Positions 15,056 through 26,459 of a DNA stretch of 64,000 nucleotides are shown here, in pieces. The position numbers and the translations under genes are program-made. Below the pieces are notes generated by a model. The model did not search any database and was not told the DNA's origin. It saw only the letters and a list, made by a program, of their open reading frames with translations. Each line of letters begins with the position of its first letter. The first letter of the stretch is position 1. The DNA is from Batillaria attramentaria (taxonomy: Eukaryota; Mollusca; Gastropoda; Batillariidae): positions 123,501-187,500 of the forward strand of contig JACVVK020000479.1 in the NCBI GenBank assembly GCA_018292915.2, read 5' to 3'.

Positions 15056-18000
15056 ATTGCAAATTTTGATGTATGTACATGTATTTGCGACCCCAGACTC
15101 GGTAGAGGCAGTGCATATAATTTCCGTAAATTTGTTTCATCCCAGCGCCCACCCATGTACATCCCACTCCTCCCCCTGCTGATGAGGACAGCAGTGAGGA
15201 CCTCGATGAAACTGATCAAGACAGTGATGATGATGAAGAGGACGATGATGATGACTGGGAAAGCAGCGAAGAGGATGATGATGATGAAGAGGAGGAGGAC
15301 GCCAATGTCAACCTGTACGAGAAATACCTCAAGGGAGAGCGTCTGCCATCGCGGTTCAGCAACGAGCATCAGAAGTTCGTCGCTGCCCGTCAGTTCATGC
15401 ACAAACTGCAGGAGGCCAAGAACACGCAGGTACAGGGATAATGTGGTTTGCACTTGACCCACTCCTGAGTAGTACAGGGCGTGTAATTTTCTGCGTTTGT
15501 GCATTTATGTGGATTTCCTCCTTTTCTTTTGGTATTTCCGCCAAGAAAGGGGGGGGGGGGGGGGCTCCATATTATATGGACTGTGGTTTATCAATTGATC
15601 ATTTTTTTGGACACTTCACCACTCCATGAAAAAAAATCATCGTTTTTATGTTAGACTACATGTATTACATGCACTGCTAATTGTTTTTCATTAATTGCAA
15701 AGTAATTGGAGAGTGGGTATTGTGTGTATTGTGTATCTTTATATATTATATATATTTTTTAACCCTTTTTCAAAACCCACTTTGACAAACACTGTTGAGA
15801 AAAATATGCCAATATGGGTCAGACACCTGTGCCGCAACCCATGGGTGGGATACAGAAAGTCATGTACACATAAATCTTTTCTGGACATGCCAAAAAAAAA
15901 AAGTAAGCTGATTTTAACTGATGATGTCAGCATTAGTGTACATGTATTTAGCATAATTGCTGTATAATAGCTGAATTGATTTCTGTCAATGATTATTTAA
16001 TTACGATTTTATGGATGTGGGTTTTTTTTTGTTGTTTTTTCAGCTGATGAAGGAATGGACAGCTGCTCGTGACCATGTGAACGAGGTCAGGAAAAACGAC
16101 CCCAAGACAGCCGACAAACTGAACAAAGAAATCACAGAGGTAGGTACAATGTAGTAAAGCTGTAATTTTCACAGTACTTTCAAAGCTGTTTCTCACACAT
16201 TGATTCAGAAATGAGCTTGTACACGTGGGTTTATCAAATGAACACAGCTTGTGTAAGGTGGTTTTGGGGCTGCGTTCAGATCTAACAGAGAAAATATCTG
16301 GAGGGGAGTGTTCAGAGCTGAAAGGGGATTATCTGTTTTGAAAGGGAGTGTTACCTGTAGCACCAGAAATAGATTTGTTTTTGATTCATTAAGCTGCCAT
16401 TACAGCATAAGACAAGTTGTTTGAGACAATATTTGTCTGTCTTGGGTGTTTGACACTTCAGGCCTTGACCTCGTAGTGAAGTACTTGCTTAAATGGAAAT
16501 AGAAACCTTTGATTGGTTCTGCTGTTATCGTTGTTGCTTGTTTAGGGCTGATTTTGTTTGTTTGTTCGTTTGTTTTTTTGCTTCGTTGCTGCAATGCAGC
16601 CTGTTACACCTATTTGCAGCACATCAGTTTTGCATGAATATTTCTTTTCTCAAACATGTTCACAGCGATTCCAGCGGCTGTACAATGCATACGAGCAGGA
16701 AGACATTGCAGAGAAGCAGCAGATCGTTGCGTTGCACCAGCAGCACAGGCAGGCAGAGCTGAACGTACGCAAGAGGGAAACGATGGACAAATACATGCGC
16801 GCTCTGGAGAAGGGAGACGTAAGCTTCTGCTTTGCTCGTTTCCTGTTTCAGCTTTCTTTTTCATCTTTTGGCCTTTGATAAGCATAATTGCATTGGATGA
16901 AGCAAATTTTCTGTAAATATGGTATTATTTTGTTTTCAAATGAAATAGTCAACTATCTTGGTGGAGAAAAGGGTTTTTTTTTTTTTGCAGTCCCAGCTCT
17001 TCTCCAGTTCTAGTGGTATTTCTTCCAGGTCATGGGTGGAATCCATGGAGGGCTTGGAAGCTGGGGCAATTATTATTATGCATGATGATAGGGACGATGG
17101 TATGATAATGCTATGGAGGCCTGTGTGGTTTGGGACGTACATTGGTGTGTCTTGCTGTTTGTTACAATAATCAGTTCACACGTCCTCCCGTAAGCCATTT
17201 TTACAGTGGGCAACCCCCCCCACCCCCCCCCCCCCCCCACCCCCCCAAAAAAAAACCCCAACAACAACAACAAAACATCTTGTCAGCTGCTGTATGTGAG
17301 TTCGGGGAAGTGGCTGCCTTACTGTTGGTTATCATGATCACTTGACAACGCCTTTCAGTCAGTCCTTTTGACAGTGGGTAAAACATTTCCTTTCTGTTGA
17401 AGGTGTTGCACGTGGCCAAGTTCCTGCGCCAGTACATCAGGGTTGAGGAGAAAGACACGATGCGCACCATCAACCACTACAGCCACGTCAAGCAGACCAA
17501 CCCAGCCGAAGCCACACGCATCCACCCCCACGTCATCCAGCACCTGCAGCTTTGTCAGCAGCGTATGGAACAGGCCCTTGACATGCTCAAACGCTACCCT
17601 GACATCGAGAGGAAAGTCCGTCCTGACATTGGTAATAGCATGGCTTGTAATTTTCCGCAGATTTTCTTCTGTTTTGCTTGGTCTTTTTCTTTTATGGTCA
17701 TTTATGCAGAACAAATTCAGGCGAAAATTCTGATACAGATGCGATATATCGATGAGCGACTTAGGTCTGAAATGGCGCAAGAGTTATGTTCTTCCTAGGC
17801 CCAAAACAGCGGCTGCCACATGTGTGCACTGTTGTTTATCGATTCCCTCCACCCCTAGCCCACCTCAGCTCACACTACCACAAAGAAAAAAAATAGTTAC
17901 AACAACAACAATGCAGTGGTGTGAAGGGAGGCAGGAATCCCACCTGCAGTACGTTAGGTATAATGTGCATTAGGTATGCCAGATGTTGTGTGCTTACTCA

Positions 18001-20019
18001 GAACCATGTGTGTGTGTGTGTTTCTTCTGCAGAGGATTTCATGAAGACGTACGACGACCTGGCCACACGCATCCGCAATGTTGTGCTGCCCGAGCCCACC
18101 ACCTCCAACATCCAGACAGACTCCGACAGCAGTGAGTACTTCACATTCTTATGCAGGGAATTTTTTTTTTTTTTTGGGGGGGGGGGGGGGGTACCCTTTT
18201 TTTAATTACAAAAGGGCAGTTGTACACAGCTACCAACACCACTACAATGAAAAAATTGAAAAGTCTGTTTTTAGATGTGTGTCATTGGGGGGGGGGGGGG
18301 GGGGAGTGGTGGTCTAATATATAGCACATCAGATTTACCTGCTGCACTACTGTCACAATTACGAAGCATGGGTTCGGGCTCAGGTTGAGCTTGTGATGTG
18401 CAGTATATGTGTACTGGTTTTTCTGGCTGGCGCATGAGGGGTTTCTCTCCAGGTTATCTGGCTTTCCTCCCCCAGCAATAATGAAAACCAGGTATTGGGT
18501 GGTGCTGCACTGAGGCGGCATACTTCCCCAGGGGGAAGGGAAGCTGCCGGAATTTCCCGAAAGAGACAAAGAAGTTTTTAAAAAAAGAAAAAAAAAAGAA
18601 ACTCTGTTATTCCGTTGGCACTGTGGGTAAGGTGTGATGGTGGTCAAGATGCTAAGAATCTGCGCATATAAAATCCACTTTTGATGACATGACTCCCATG
18701 TTGACTGTTGCCGCTGTCAGGCGAAGACTTCTCGCCAAACAACGCCGGCGTGCAGCCACAGATGATCGACCAGATTGGCGATGACATCAGCACAGAGAGC
18801 GAGGACCTTGAGGAGGATGACGATGATCTGGATGAAAACATGGAAAATGAGCACGACTTCCAGGACAACCCAGAGTTCATTGCTCATCACCAACAGGACA
18901 GTATGGCTGCAGAACAGGTTAGTGATCTGTTTGGTTTCTGCGTGTTACTCAGCAGTGCTAGGAACCATTTTGTTTTTCCTCTCTCTCTCCTTTTCATTTT
19001 TTTTTTTTTCCGTGACCCTGCTGGCTCCCACCTAATACTTTTTGTTTCTTTGTTTTTAAAAAAAAATTGATTTCTGCATTTTGAGTTCTCATCAGAGGTT
19101 ATTTAAAAAAAAAGAAAAGAAATGGACACCCCTAAATTTTCAACAAACATACCTTTTGCTGTTGGTTGAAATTGGCTGTCATTGCAGGGGAAGCAACTTG
19201 TACAAGGAGTAGAAAAGAGTTGTCTCTTGCTGGAAGAGAAGCAACAGCACACTGTTAAAGCAGTAGATAAACTGTGCGTGTCAGTCAAATGAGACTGCAT
19301 TCATGACACATTGTGTCATCTTCACTTGGGCCATCAGCATTGTGTATACAAAAGTATTTGAGTAACAGTGTCTGTTTTAACTGACCTTGTGAACACATGA
19401 ACAAAGTGGCCACGGAATGAACACCTCTTCAGAACGTGGCTTTGTTGGGCAGTGTTGTGACGGCTGTTCATGTCATTTTGTGTCATTTTGTAAACTGCTC
19501 TTCCAACACCACCACTGAAAGGTTGATCACTGTCACATACTAGAAATGTCTCATGAAGTCCAGCACTACCAGTTTAATATACGGCTGGTTGAAAAAAAAA
19601 AAAGTTTCCTACTGAGCAACTGAGCTCAGCTCATGTGACTAGAAGTTACTTCCTCTTTCTGGCTGCTGTATTTGGTATTCAGGTAAGAAAGTTACTTTTT
19701 GTTTGTTTGTTTTTTCTTAACCCACTGAAACATAGTTTTACTGTCTTCTCATCCACAGAGCCTGAATTCACCCGAGTCCAGTGCTTCACAGCTTGGCCCC
19801 ACCTTCGCCATCGCCATCGGCTCCGTCGCCATCTTTGTTGTCCTCGTGGTGGCCGTCGTCATGCTCCGACGTCGCGGAAACGCCCGCACAAACGTCACCC
19901 ACGGCTATGTGGAGGTGGACCCCGCAGCTTCGCCAGAGGAGCGCCACGTGGCCAACATGCAGATGAATGGATACGAGAACCCGACGTACCGTTACTTTGA
20001 GGTGCAGTCTCAGCAGTAG
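1354..20019 (+). CDS. APP: Amyloid precursor protein (APP) homologue, 3' eight coding exons (5' exons outside window)
   Basis: Type I membrane protein of the APP/APPL family, a gamma-secretase substrate and neuronal adhesion/trafficking receptor in animals. Coding exons: 1354-1569, 15146-15429, 16044-16139, 16666-18818 is not one exon; the exons continue as 16666-16818, 17403-17631, 18033-18131, 18721-18917, 19759-20019. All have AG/GT borders and compatible phases, giving about 511 residues. The first exon encodes the copper-binding part of E1 (SDALLVP, then a Cys pattern ending in GVEYVCCP). The second has a long Asp/Glu run and opens the E2 helical domain, which continues through the fifth and sixth exons (KFLRQYIRVEEKD, RIHPHVIQHL). 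The last exon has the membrane helix, a basic stop (MLRRRG), a V-E-V-D...PEERH segment and the GYENPTY endocytic/PTB-binding motif, ending near VQSQQ. No Kunitz exon and no convincing Abeta-like sequence is seen. The Thr-Pro phosphosite of vertebrate APP is Ser-Pro here. The signal peptide and growth-factor-like domain must lie upstream, since the first visible exon starts mid-codon. Confidence 0.95.
3235..4732. mobile_element. Non-autonomous hAT-like DNA transposon, about 1.5 kb, with N-terminal transposase-like ORF
   Basis: Inverted ends CAGGGCTCCCTAAA at 3235 and TTTAGGGAGCCCTG ending at 4732. The element lies in the large APP intron. On the minus strand at 3467-3682 an ORF begins MPPKNVKVQKTMDFF, like the start of ZNF862/KIAA1586-type hAT transposases (family resemblance from memory). 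No BED finger or RNase-H-like core follows, so the copy has lost most of its transposase. A GT microsatellite (3397-3440) lies inside. The target duplication is unclear: TTAA stands next to the left end and one base away from the right end. Confidence 0.6.
5236..5405 (+). mobile_element. Old tRNA-derived SINE copy
   Basis: A tRNA-like segment (TTGAGTCAGGAGTTTGACTC, then TTGGCTGGG) is followed by a body with GATATCATTTGGAAAAGGAC, a diverged family 1 body. It ends at the CA microsatellite. Confidence 0.4.
5438..5517. repeat. (CA)n microsatellite in the large APP intron
   Basis: About 40 CA units. Shorter tracts of the same type in APP introns are at 529-576, 3397-3440, 12450-12506, 13816-13871 and 15020-15052; an AT tract is at 978-1010. 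Confidence 0.95.
5640..9894. other. APP intron, mostly unassigned
   Basis: AT-rich sequence with short CA tracts (near 6645-6676), a purine-rich poly-A patch (7065-7106) and poly-G runs (near 6752 and 9745). No exon, RNA gene or intact transposon is recognised. Confidence 0.5.
9895..10845. other. CpG-rich island with TATA boxes and a poly(A) signal inside the large APP intron
   Basis: GC and CpG content rise sharply against the AT-rich surroundings. TATAAAA occurs at 10325-10331 and 10377-10383, each followed by an ACGCCT/ACGCGCC start-like sequence, and AATAAA is at 10796-10801. YY1-type words (AAGATGGCGG near 10026, CGCCTCCATCTTG near 10181, GCCGCCATCTTG near 10248) flank the island. It could be a solo LTR (a TGT start at 10267 and an ACA end near 10829 would fit, but I found no target duplication), an internal promoter, or a non-coding gene. 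No long ORF is present. Confidence 0.45.
10846..10920 (+). repeat. Fragment of interspersed repeat family 5
   Basis: CACTTAGACACCTGCACAGTG, ATAGCATCACAAATGC and ACTTAGCCAACAGAAG correspond, diverged, to the central part of the family. Confidence 0.5.
10921..12100. other. APP intron with a loose, repeated ATTAATGC/AAGTATTATTGA motif
   Basis: Between about 11080 and 11620 the words AAGTATTATTGA (or AAGTAGTATTGA), CATTAA, GTGGTATAATG and GGTCATTCACACA recur about every 120-180 bases, suggesting an old decayed tandem repeat. There is no coding potential. Confidence 0.45.
12105..12445 (-). mobile_element. tRNA-derived SINE family 2, inverted copy in APP intron
   Basis: Reading the minus strand: a tRNA-like head with GGTTCGAGTCCC-type B box (here GGGACTCGAACCCC on plus), then a GGAGTACCC-type segment, then TTTCGGAATTTC and the tail region with CACACGCATTC. 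This matches the copies at 31410, 49731, 54975, 61325 and 63269. Confidence 0.65.
12950..15145. other. APP intron before the acidic-region exon
   Basis: Apart from GT tracts (13761-13780, 13816-13871, 15020-15052) I see no recognisable element. Confidence 0.5.
18303..18640. mobile_element. Probable diverged tRNA-derived SINE in APP intron
   Basis: A GTGGTCTAATATATAGCAC start and a GGGTTCGGGCTCAGG B-box-like stretch are followed by TTTCTCTCCAGG and GGCTTTCCTCCCCC, which echo the family 2 body. The rest does not match closely. Confidence 0.45.
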
Positions 20020-22051
20020 AGATACCCCAGCCTGCAGTGAAACATGTCCTGAGCGACCACTTCCGTTGAAACAGACTGACCTGAATAGACAGGTGCATTT
20101 GAAAGAAAGATGTACTGGTTATTGAACGTGAAACTCACAAGTCCTGTTCCATCAGATTTGCTGTTGTCGTTGCACCTTGTGTCTCACTGGAGGGTCACTG
20201 TGGACAGGTTTTATTGTAGCAGATAGGACGCAGCAGGTCTTTTTTGTGTTTGTTTTTTCTTTCTTTTTTTTTGTTTTTGTTTTTTAGCTCTGCCAGGGAA
20301 ACACAAATTCAGCAGTGCTTGAAAGCAGCCAAGCAAAACAAAAAGAAACCCTCAAAATACTGATGTTCCTTCCTACTTTTTTAAAATGTTTTTCGAAGAA
20401 TGTTTTCAGCAATGGCTTGAAGTCCCAGGCATTTCGTTACAATTCAATGTGAGCAAATGTGTATAATGATAAATAGTCCGCAAGAGCAGATATCAGGGTT
20501 TGAAAACAGAGTACATTTTCTTTTCTGATGAAAGATCAAAAGGCACACCTCAGATTTTGTCTGATGCTTTTTAGACAGATTTTTCTGTGTTTTTAAAGAA
20601 AGAGAGAGGAAAAAAAGACAGGGTCAAATTTTGTGAAAATTCGCTGTTGTGAAGTAGGTCTACAGTAGATTTTTTCCCCCTTGATCGTTGAACTACGAGG
20701 ACTTGCTGGGGTTCCTTGTTCTCATGTGTAAATAAGCTAAATGACCAAGTTTGGTTGTGTTTTCAAGTTTTGGCGCATCATGTGATGTTTATGTTGCTGA
20801 AGAGCATTTCAATTGTTTACAGAAGTACAGACATTTTTGCCACCATTGTACAGTAGTTAATTTCTTCGAAAAGAATAGTTGCACCATTTTGCTATAGTAC
20901 AGTAAAAGTTGTGATGGTTTTTGATAAATTTATTCAATTTCAATCATTACACAGACCATTTATCTGGGACACACACATCTCATCACAGAGAGAGAGCATA
21001 AACGGTTACATCAACTGCCTTTTTTAATTTCTGTCTGATTTATCATACAGTCTTTGGCATAGCTTATGCAGGTGTAGTTGTACAGATAGCTAATTTTGCT
21101 TGCTAACTTCAGGGATTTTTTTTTTGCTTTTGCTAAGGCAACCCACCGATTTGTTGTTCACAAGATAAGCTTCTCTGGAAAAGTTCTGTTTGCAAAGAAC
21201 CAGCGTTTGTTGGTTTGAAATCACTTCTTTGGTGAATATGGAATAGGATCATGTATACAGGGTTTGGTGTTAGGCTGGCTCGGTAGTTTTGAGAAAAATA
21301 CAATCACGATAGTAGCTTCAGGAGCAAACCAGTTCTTCAGCTTGTGATTCAGATTTCTTTCTCATTGTAAATAATGTGTGTATTTGTAAGGTGCAAACGT
21401 GGATCAATATTAACATGTTGATGTACTCGCTCTTGGAGACTGTTTCCAATCTCAAATCATGCAGATTTTTTTTTTTTGGATTTTTTTTTTTTTTTTTTTA
21501 AACCCATAGTTACCAATCACCATGCTTCATGAGTGTATCCGGTCAGTACCAGTTATAATGTGCAGGCACTCTGGTATACAATAAGTGCTGCACATTGGTT
21601 ATGTGAAATATCTTCTTTTTTCTGTTTGGTTTGTCTTTGTTCTTTTGTAATCACGGAAGTCAAATCACAAGAACATCTTTGAAGATTTTTTTTGTAAATC
21701 ACTGAAGTTAAGTCACGCGCACTTCTCTAAACTGGTGATGTGACATTTGAGGATAGGACAGTGACTGCCATTTGCTTGTCCATATTTGCATGGTGTATTT
21801 GCCGCAGTTTGTCGGTTGTCTAATGAATAATTTTAAACCTGGCGCAAACAAAACCAACACTGGGGATTTCGTCGTTGCGATCATTTCATTCGAAAAACCA
21901 TAACCAGTGGATGTCCAAATGTATGTGACTACGATCAAAGCTATCCCTGTGAACAAAAAAAAAAAAAAAATTGTAGATCGTGAATGTTTCCTCTTTCACA
22001 AAACTTGTGTTTTGCTAATAGTGGTGTCACTGTTCCCTCCAGTGTTGCAGA

Positions 22052-22057
22052 AATAAA
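22052..22057 (+). terminator. Candidate proximal polyadenylation signal AATAAA for APP
   Basis: Canonical hexamer with a GT-rich downstream element at about 22069-22082, 2.03 kb after the APP stop codon. Confidence 0.5.
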
Positions 22058-23164
22058 ATCTCATTCCTTTGTGTGTTCTGTACAAACAGTATATATACTT
22101 GCAGTTGTCGCACTTGTGTGGAGTTTGAGTAATCCGTTGTAATGGTAACTAAGGCGTGAATGCTCTTTCATTTAGCATTTATTGTAAGCTGCTGCATTTA
22201 CTTACAGATAGGTATGTCTAGAGGTCTTTGTGATCATGTCGAATTGGTTTGCACAATGTGAACGCTTTTGACGGCCAGAAGTTGTTGGTTTTTCGGTGTT
22301 GGAGAGTGTCCGCATTTGTTTTGTGATACAGCAAAGTGTTTAGAGCTTGGAACTTGAATGTCCTTTGAAAGGAGTCTGTTTTTGTATATCTGTGTATATT
22401 ACGCCATTTTACTCTCATTTATGGTCATTTGATAAATAATGTGTATTGCCTAGTATGTATGCTTTTTTTTTTTTCTTTTTTTTTTAGCATCATCTGCTAG
22501 AGCCCCCAGCAAAAAATTGATTATAAATCTTCTCCGCTGAGAGAAAGGCCAATGCGCAAGAAAAGTGATAAGCATCCAAGGCATAGTAATGTCCTACATT
22601 CCAACAAATTCTATTAATTTATTTTTCAATTGCAATGGGCACCGGCTCTTCAGCACCCACACTCCACAATGTGACTGGCACTGACCGCTAGAATTCCTAG
22701 CTGAACTTGTGAACTGACTGAGCGATGCAGGGTCAGTTTTTGAGGTTTCGTTCAAAACCAGCACTAGGATGCATCCCCGAAAGTTGAACAAATTTGTTAC
22801 GGAAGCAGCCTGTGCGGACGATTCGCAGGAATCACCTGGTTGGTCGTTGCTGCTGATTTGGGGTCGCTGTTAGCTGGATGGGACGCCCAGATGGGGACTC
22901 TAGGAGATGACAGACTTCATACAAGTTTACCTTGGATATACCAGACACATTTTTACATTTAGTGTAGTACTAGTGGAAATGGCAGGTAGGTGTGATGTGT
23001 TATTGTTTTTATCTCCACTGCATTTGCACTCTCTCTCTCTCTCTTGTGTATGCCATTTTTTGTGTGTCGGTTCCTTTTAGCCAGTTTTTCCATCTCTGTG
23101 TTTCGTCCTCATTCGGCTCATGAAAATTTCAGCAACAGTGTTGTACAGGTTGTTTACTGTAGCC

Positions 23165-23170
23165 AATAAA
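23165..23170 (+). terminator. Candidate distal polyadenylation signal AATAAA for APP
   Basis: Canonical hexamer followed by a GT-rich downstream element at about 23187-23207. It lies about 6.3 kb from the stop codon of the convergent palmitoyltransferase gene, so it could be the far end of the APP transcript. Confidence 0.4.
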
Positions 23171-24244
23171 AGCCATTTCCACTAACTGGTGTTTTGTTGT
23201 GCATTGGCAGGCATCAGAATTGTCCTAAAACAAACAAACAAACAAACAAAACCCAACCCAAACCGAAAACTGTTTATCAGACAGTGATATTCTTCCGCAT
23301 GTTCTGCACAAATCCACAATTTCAGAGGCCACCAGGATGACTCTGGAGATCAGTGTAAATCCGAGGGAAAGTGTGTGTGTGTGTGTGTGCGTGTGTGGTG
23401 AAGGTGAGGGATTAACTATTTGCTGTATCATGGTGCCAAATTTTCACACTTGAAACTAAAATTGACCTGGGTGTTTCCCCTGCACCTCACCAAGGAGCCT
23501 ACTGCAGTCTTTGAACCCCTCCTGGACTACTTTTTTCCTATATCACTTTTCCAGAATGAATCCCATGCCTGGTCTATGAGCATAATTATTTGAAACGGGC
23601 AATATCTACGAAGCAAAAAAACAGGAACGGGTCAACTGTTTGTGAATACCAGGCCACTTTCAAACAAAGGCAGAAAACCACCTGCATGATTCCATTGTCG
23701 TCCATAAGAGACTGCAATTCTGAGGACGTTCTGAGGACTGAATTTGTCTTGGGTGATTACATGTAGTGTGCACTGTTCTCAGTTAATGTTGGTGAGCCTG
23801 GTCGCACACAGTCACTATTACTATACAATCTGTATCCCTCTGTCTCTCAAACAGATCCATATGCACATAGACAATAAAAACACAAACACAAAACGCAGAG
23901 TGACAGAGTTTAATTTTTACATTACATTATCAAACACAATGCTCAAAATGGTTCATCCTTTTGTCCACCTACATCATACACACTGTCAGTCCTAAAATCA
24001 TTACATTCATTAAAAAGAAAACCATCCAAGGCTTGGTTAGCTATACAAACTGGAAATGCTTTCATATATATATACACACGTGTCAACAATTGTTCCATAT
24101 TAGAAATATTATAAACACATAGCCAGCTGTATTAGAACAGAGACCCCCAAAAGTAGAGAAAACAATTTATTTCCTATCACGCCTGTCATCCTTGAACTTG
24201 CAAGGAGACATTCTCTCTCTCTCATACACTTTTACACACACACC

Positions 24245-24425
24245 GGACATGGTGACTCCTCACACACACAGCACAAACACACCAACCTGCACCTGGACAT
24301 GGTGACCCCCCCCCCCCCCACCCCTCCCTCTCTCTCACACACACACATACTCCAACCTGCACCCGGACATGGTGACTCCCCCCTCCCCCCACCTCACACA
24401 CACATTCCAACCTGCACCTGGGCAT
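24245..24425. repeat. Degenerate tandem repeat, about 70-75 bp, roughly 3 copies
   Basis: The phrase CCAACCTGCACCTGGACATG with a following GGTGAC recurs three to four times between CA and CT tracts. Confidence 0.6.
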
Positions 24426-24653
24426 ACACTTCCTGTATACATGCAAGTGATATAAATAAGTTACAACATAAAATATTCTAAATTATACACCAGTGGAATT
24501 AAAATGAGTCCAATGACAATGTAATACAAGGATGACAAATTGCGCAATGAAACAGTTTTTGAGTGGTTTGCCTCACTTCATCATCAAACAAGAAATCTTC
24601 TTTAGATGCACATCCTTCTTGGCTTTCTGCTGGTTAAATGTACATGTATAATA

Positions 24654-25883
24654 CAGTGGACGCCGGATATAAGCAACTCGGATATAAGAAAACTCGGTTA
24701 TTGCCAACGAATTTTTTCCCCCCGGCCAAACTCTTCTTTATTATGTATTACAAAAACTCGGATACAAGAAACTCGCTTATAAGAAAACTCGGTTTTAGGA
24801 AAGCAAATTTCTTGTCCCGCTTGATACAAAAACTCGGATATAAGAAACCGAAAGTACATTTCCAAGAAAATTTCACTCATTGTAAGAAACCGAAAGTACA
24901 TTTCCAAGAAAATTTCACTCATTCTAAGAAAACAGGTCAGGTCTGACGTCACTTAGGACAGGCACATGATGGCGCATGATTTTCTTTTCTTGAATTGGTT
25001 CTTTACCATTGTGTTCCGTGCAAAATTGAATGTTGGCAAGAAGAAAAAATACGAGATGCATTTTTGTTGTTCTATTGTTATATGTTGTTTTTATTATTAT
25101 TTTGTTTTTTTGCCTGATTGGGAGCTCAGTCTCTCTCTCTCTCTCTCTCTGTATGTCTGTCTCTGTCTACAGGGCTCGCGTTAAGGAGAATAAAACTATC
25201 AGTATTAGACTAACTGTTGATCAATTCCTTTCTTTGACAATATACGTGGTCCATCTTTCCTCCATCCCCCTTCCCCCTCCCAACAGAAAAAAGAGCTAAT
25301 TTGCAGCTTTTTTTCAGCCAAATTAGACACGGAAAGCATCGCATATCATACTCTAATGGGACGAGTGTTTTATAGATCAAAAGTTGATACATAATCATGA
25401 TAATGCACTTTTAATATATCCTATAAATACAAGGGAATTCTCTCTCTCTCTCTCTCTCTCCCCTTAGTTCTTTTTTGTTTGTTTGTTTGGTTGGTTGGTT
25501 TGGTTGTTTTTTTTTTTCTTTTTGTTTTGTTTTTTCTTACCAGATGACCGCCAGCGCTACAGTTGGGAAGCAAAAACAGTATTTTCATGTTCAAACAAAA
25601 AAATCTGACATTGAAGGACACAAGCGCACTGGTGTATATTAACTCTACACATATATATATTCTGTGCAGGTCTTTAAGAGAAACCAGATATTTCTTAATT
25701 TAATGCAAAACATACACGAACTGAGAAAAAAGAAATGTTTTAAACCTTTTTTTCACTGAACTCGGTTATAAGAAATATTTTTCAAAATACTTTCTTATAT
25801 CCGACTTTCAGATATAAGAAAACTCGGATATAAGAAACCAAAAAATTCACCCCCCTCGAGTTTCTTATAACCGGCGTATACTG
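24654..25883. mobile_element. Pogo/Tigger-like non-autonomous DNA transposon, 1230 bp, TA-flanked
   Basis: The left end CAGTGGACGCCGGATATAAG and the right end (reverse complement CAGTATACGCCGGTTATAAG) form terminal inverted repeats, each preceded by the TA target duplication (24652-24653 and 25884-25885). The CAGT start is typical of pogo/Tigger elements. Many extra copies of an A-TATAAGAAA-CTCGG word crowd both subterminal regions. There is also an internal direct repeat of about 48 bases at about 24844-24930. No transposase ORF remains. Confidence 0.75.
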
Positions 25884-26459
25884 TATCGAAGCATGGATCC
25901 TTTGTCTACCTCAGCAGATATGATTTACTTATTTTATTACATAACGTTTAAGAGTCTTTTCCCTGAACATAAAAAATCAAACAAACAGCAGCGACTAAGT
26001 CAGCAGTGGGGGTTGCTGATGCGGAGCTCGTGCTGTACAATGTTACAACCACCTGTGAGAGGGTCACAATCCTTCCCCACTTCAGTTTTCGCTCAAATTG
26101 AAAGACAGACAGAAACAGTTAAAAAATATCAGAGGAAAACAGAGCAAGAATATTTGACTCTCCAAGAAGAGGGCATAGAAAATTCTTCCTGTGGAAACTT
26201 TTATTTGTAACAGTTGTTCCTGCTAGCCCTGTTCCCACTATCAGCATTACTAGAAATTATGAATAAACTAAGGATTGCTGACAAGTTCATGGTGGAATTT
26301 GGTTTGGAGAATGGCGCCACCCTGTGTCTGCACTCCTTAGCTATGCTGTCAAAATAGTGCAACATGGATGGATGTACAGTTATGCACCCATGCTTGAAGA
26401 CATGTCTACCCTGTGTAGACAGACCTTCTTCTTCTTCTTCTTCTGCGTTCCCGGCCATG

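Larger units (their letters stand above)
20020..23170 (+). other. APP 3' untranslated region with two candidate polyadenylation signals
   Basis: After the APP stop at 20017-20019 there is AT-rich, T-tract-rich sequence without coding potential, as expected of a long 3' UTR. An AATAAA lies at 22052-22057 and is followed within about 15-25 bases by a GT-rich stretch (tttgtgtgttctgt). A second AATAAA at 23165-23170 is followed by another GT-rich stretch (ggtgttttgttgtg). Either or both could be used, giving 3' UTRs of roughly 2.0 or 3.1 kb. Which one is used cannot be decided from sequence. Confidence 0.55.

Noticed and set aside
18721..18917. HDFQDNPEFIAHHQQD-like segment as an Abeta-related peptide
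   Set aside because: It superficially recalls the EVHHQK stretch but lacks the hydrophobic part and is not adjacent to the membrane helix exon in the right way.
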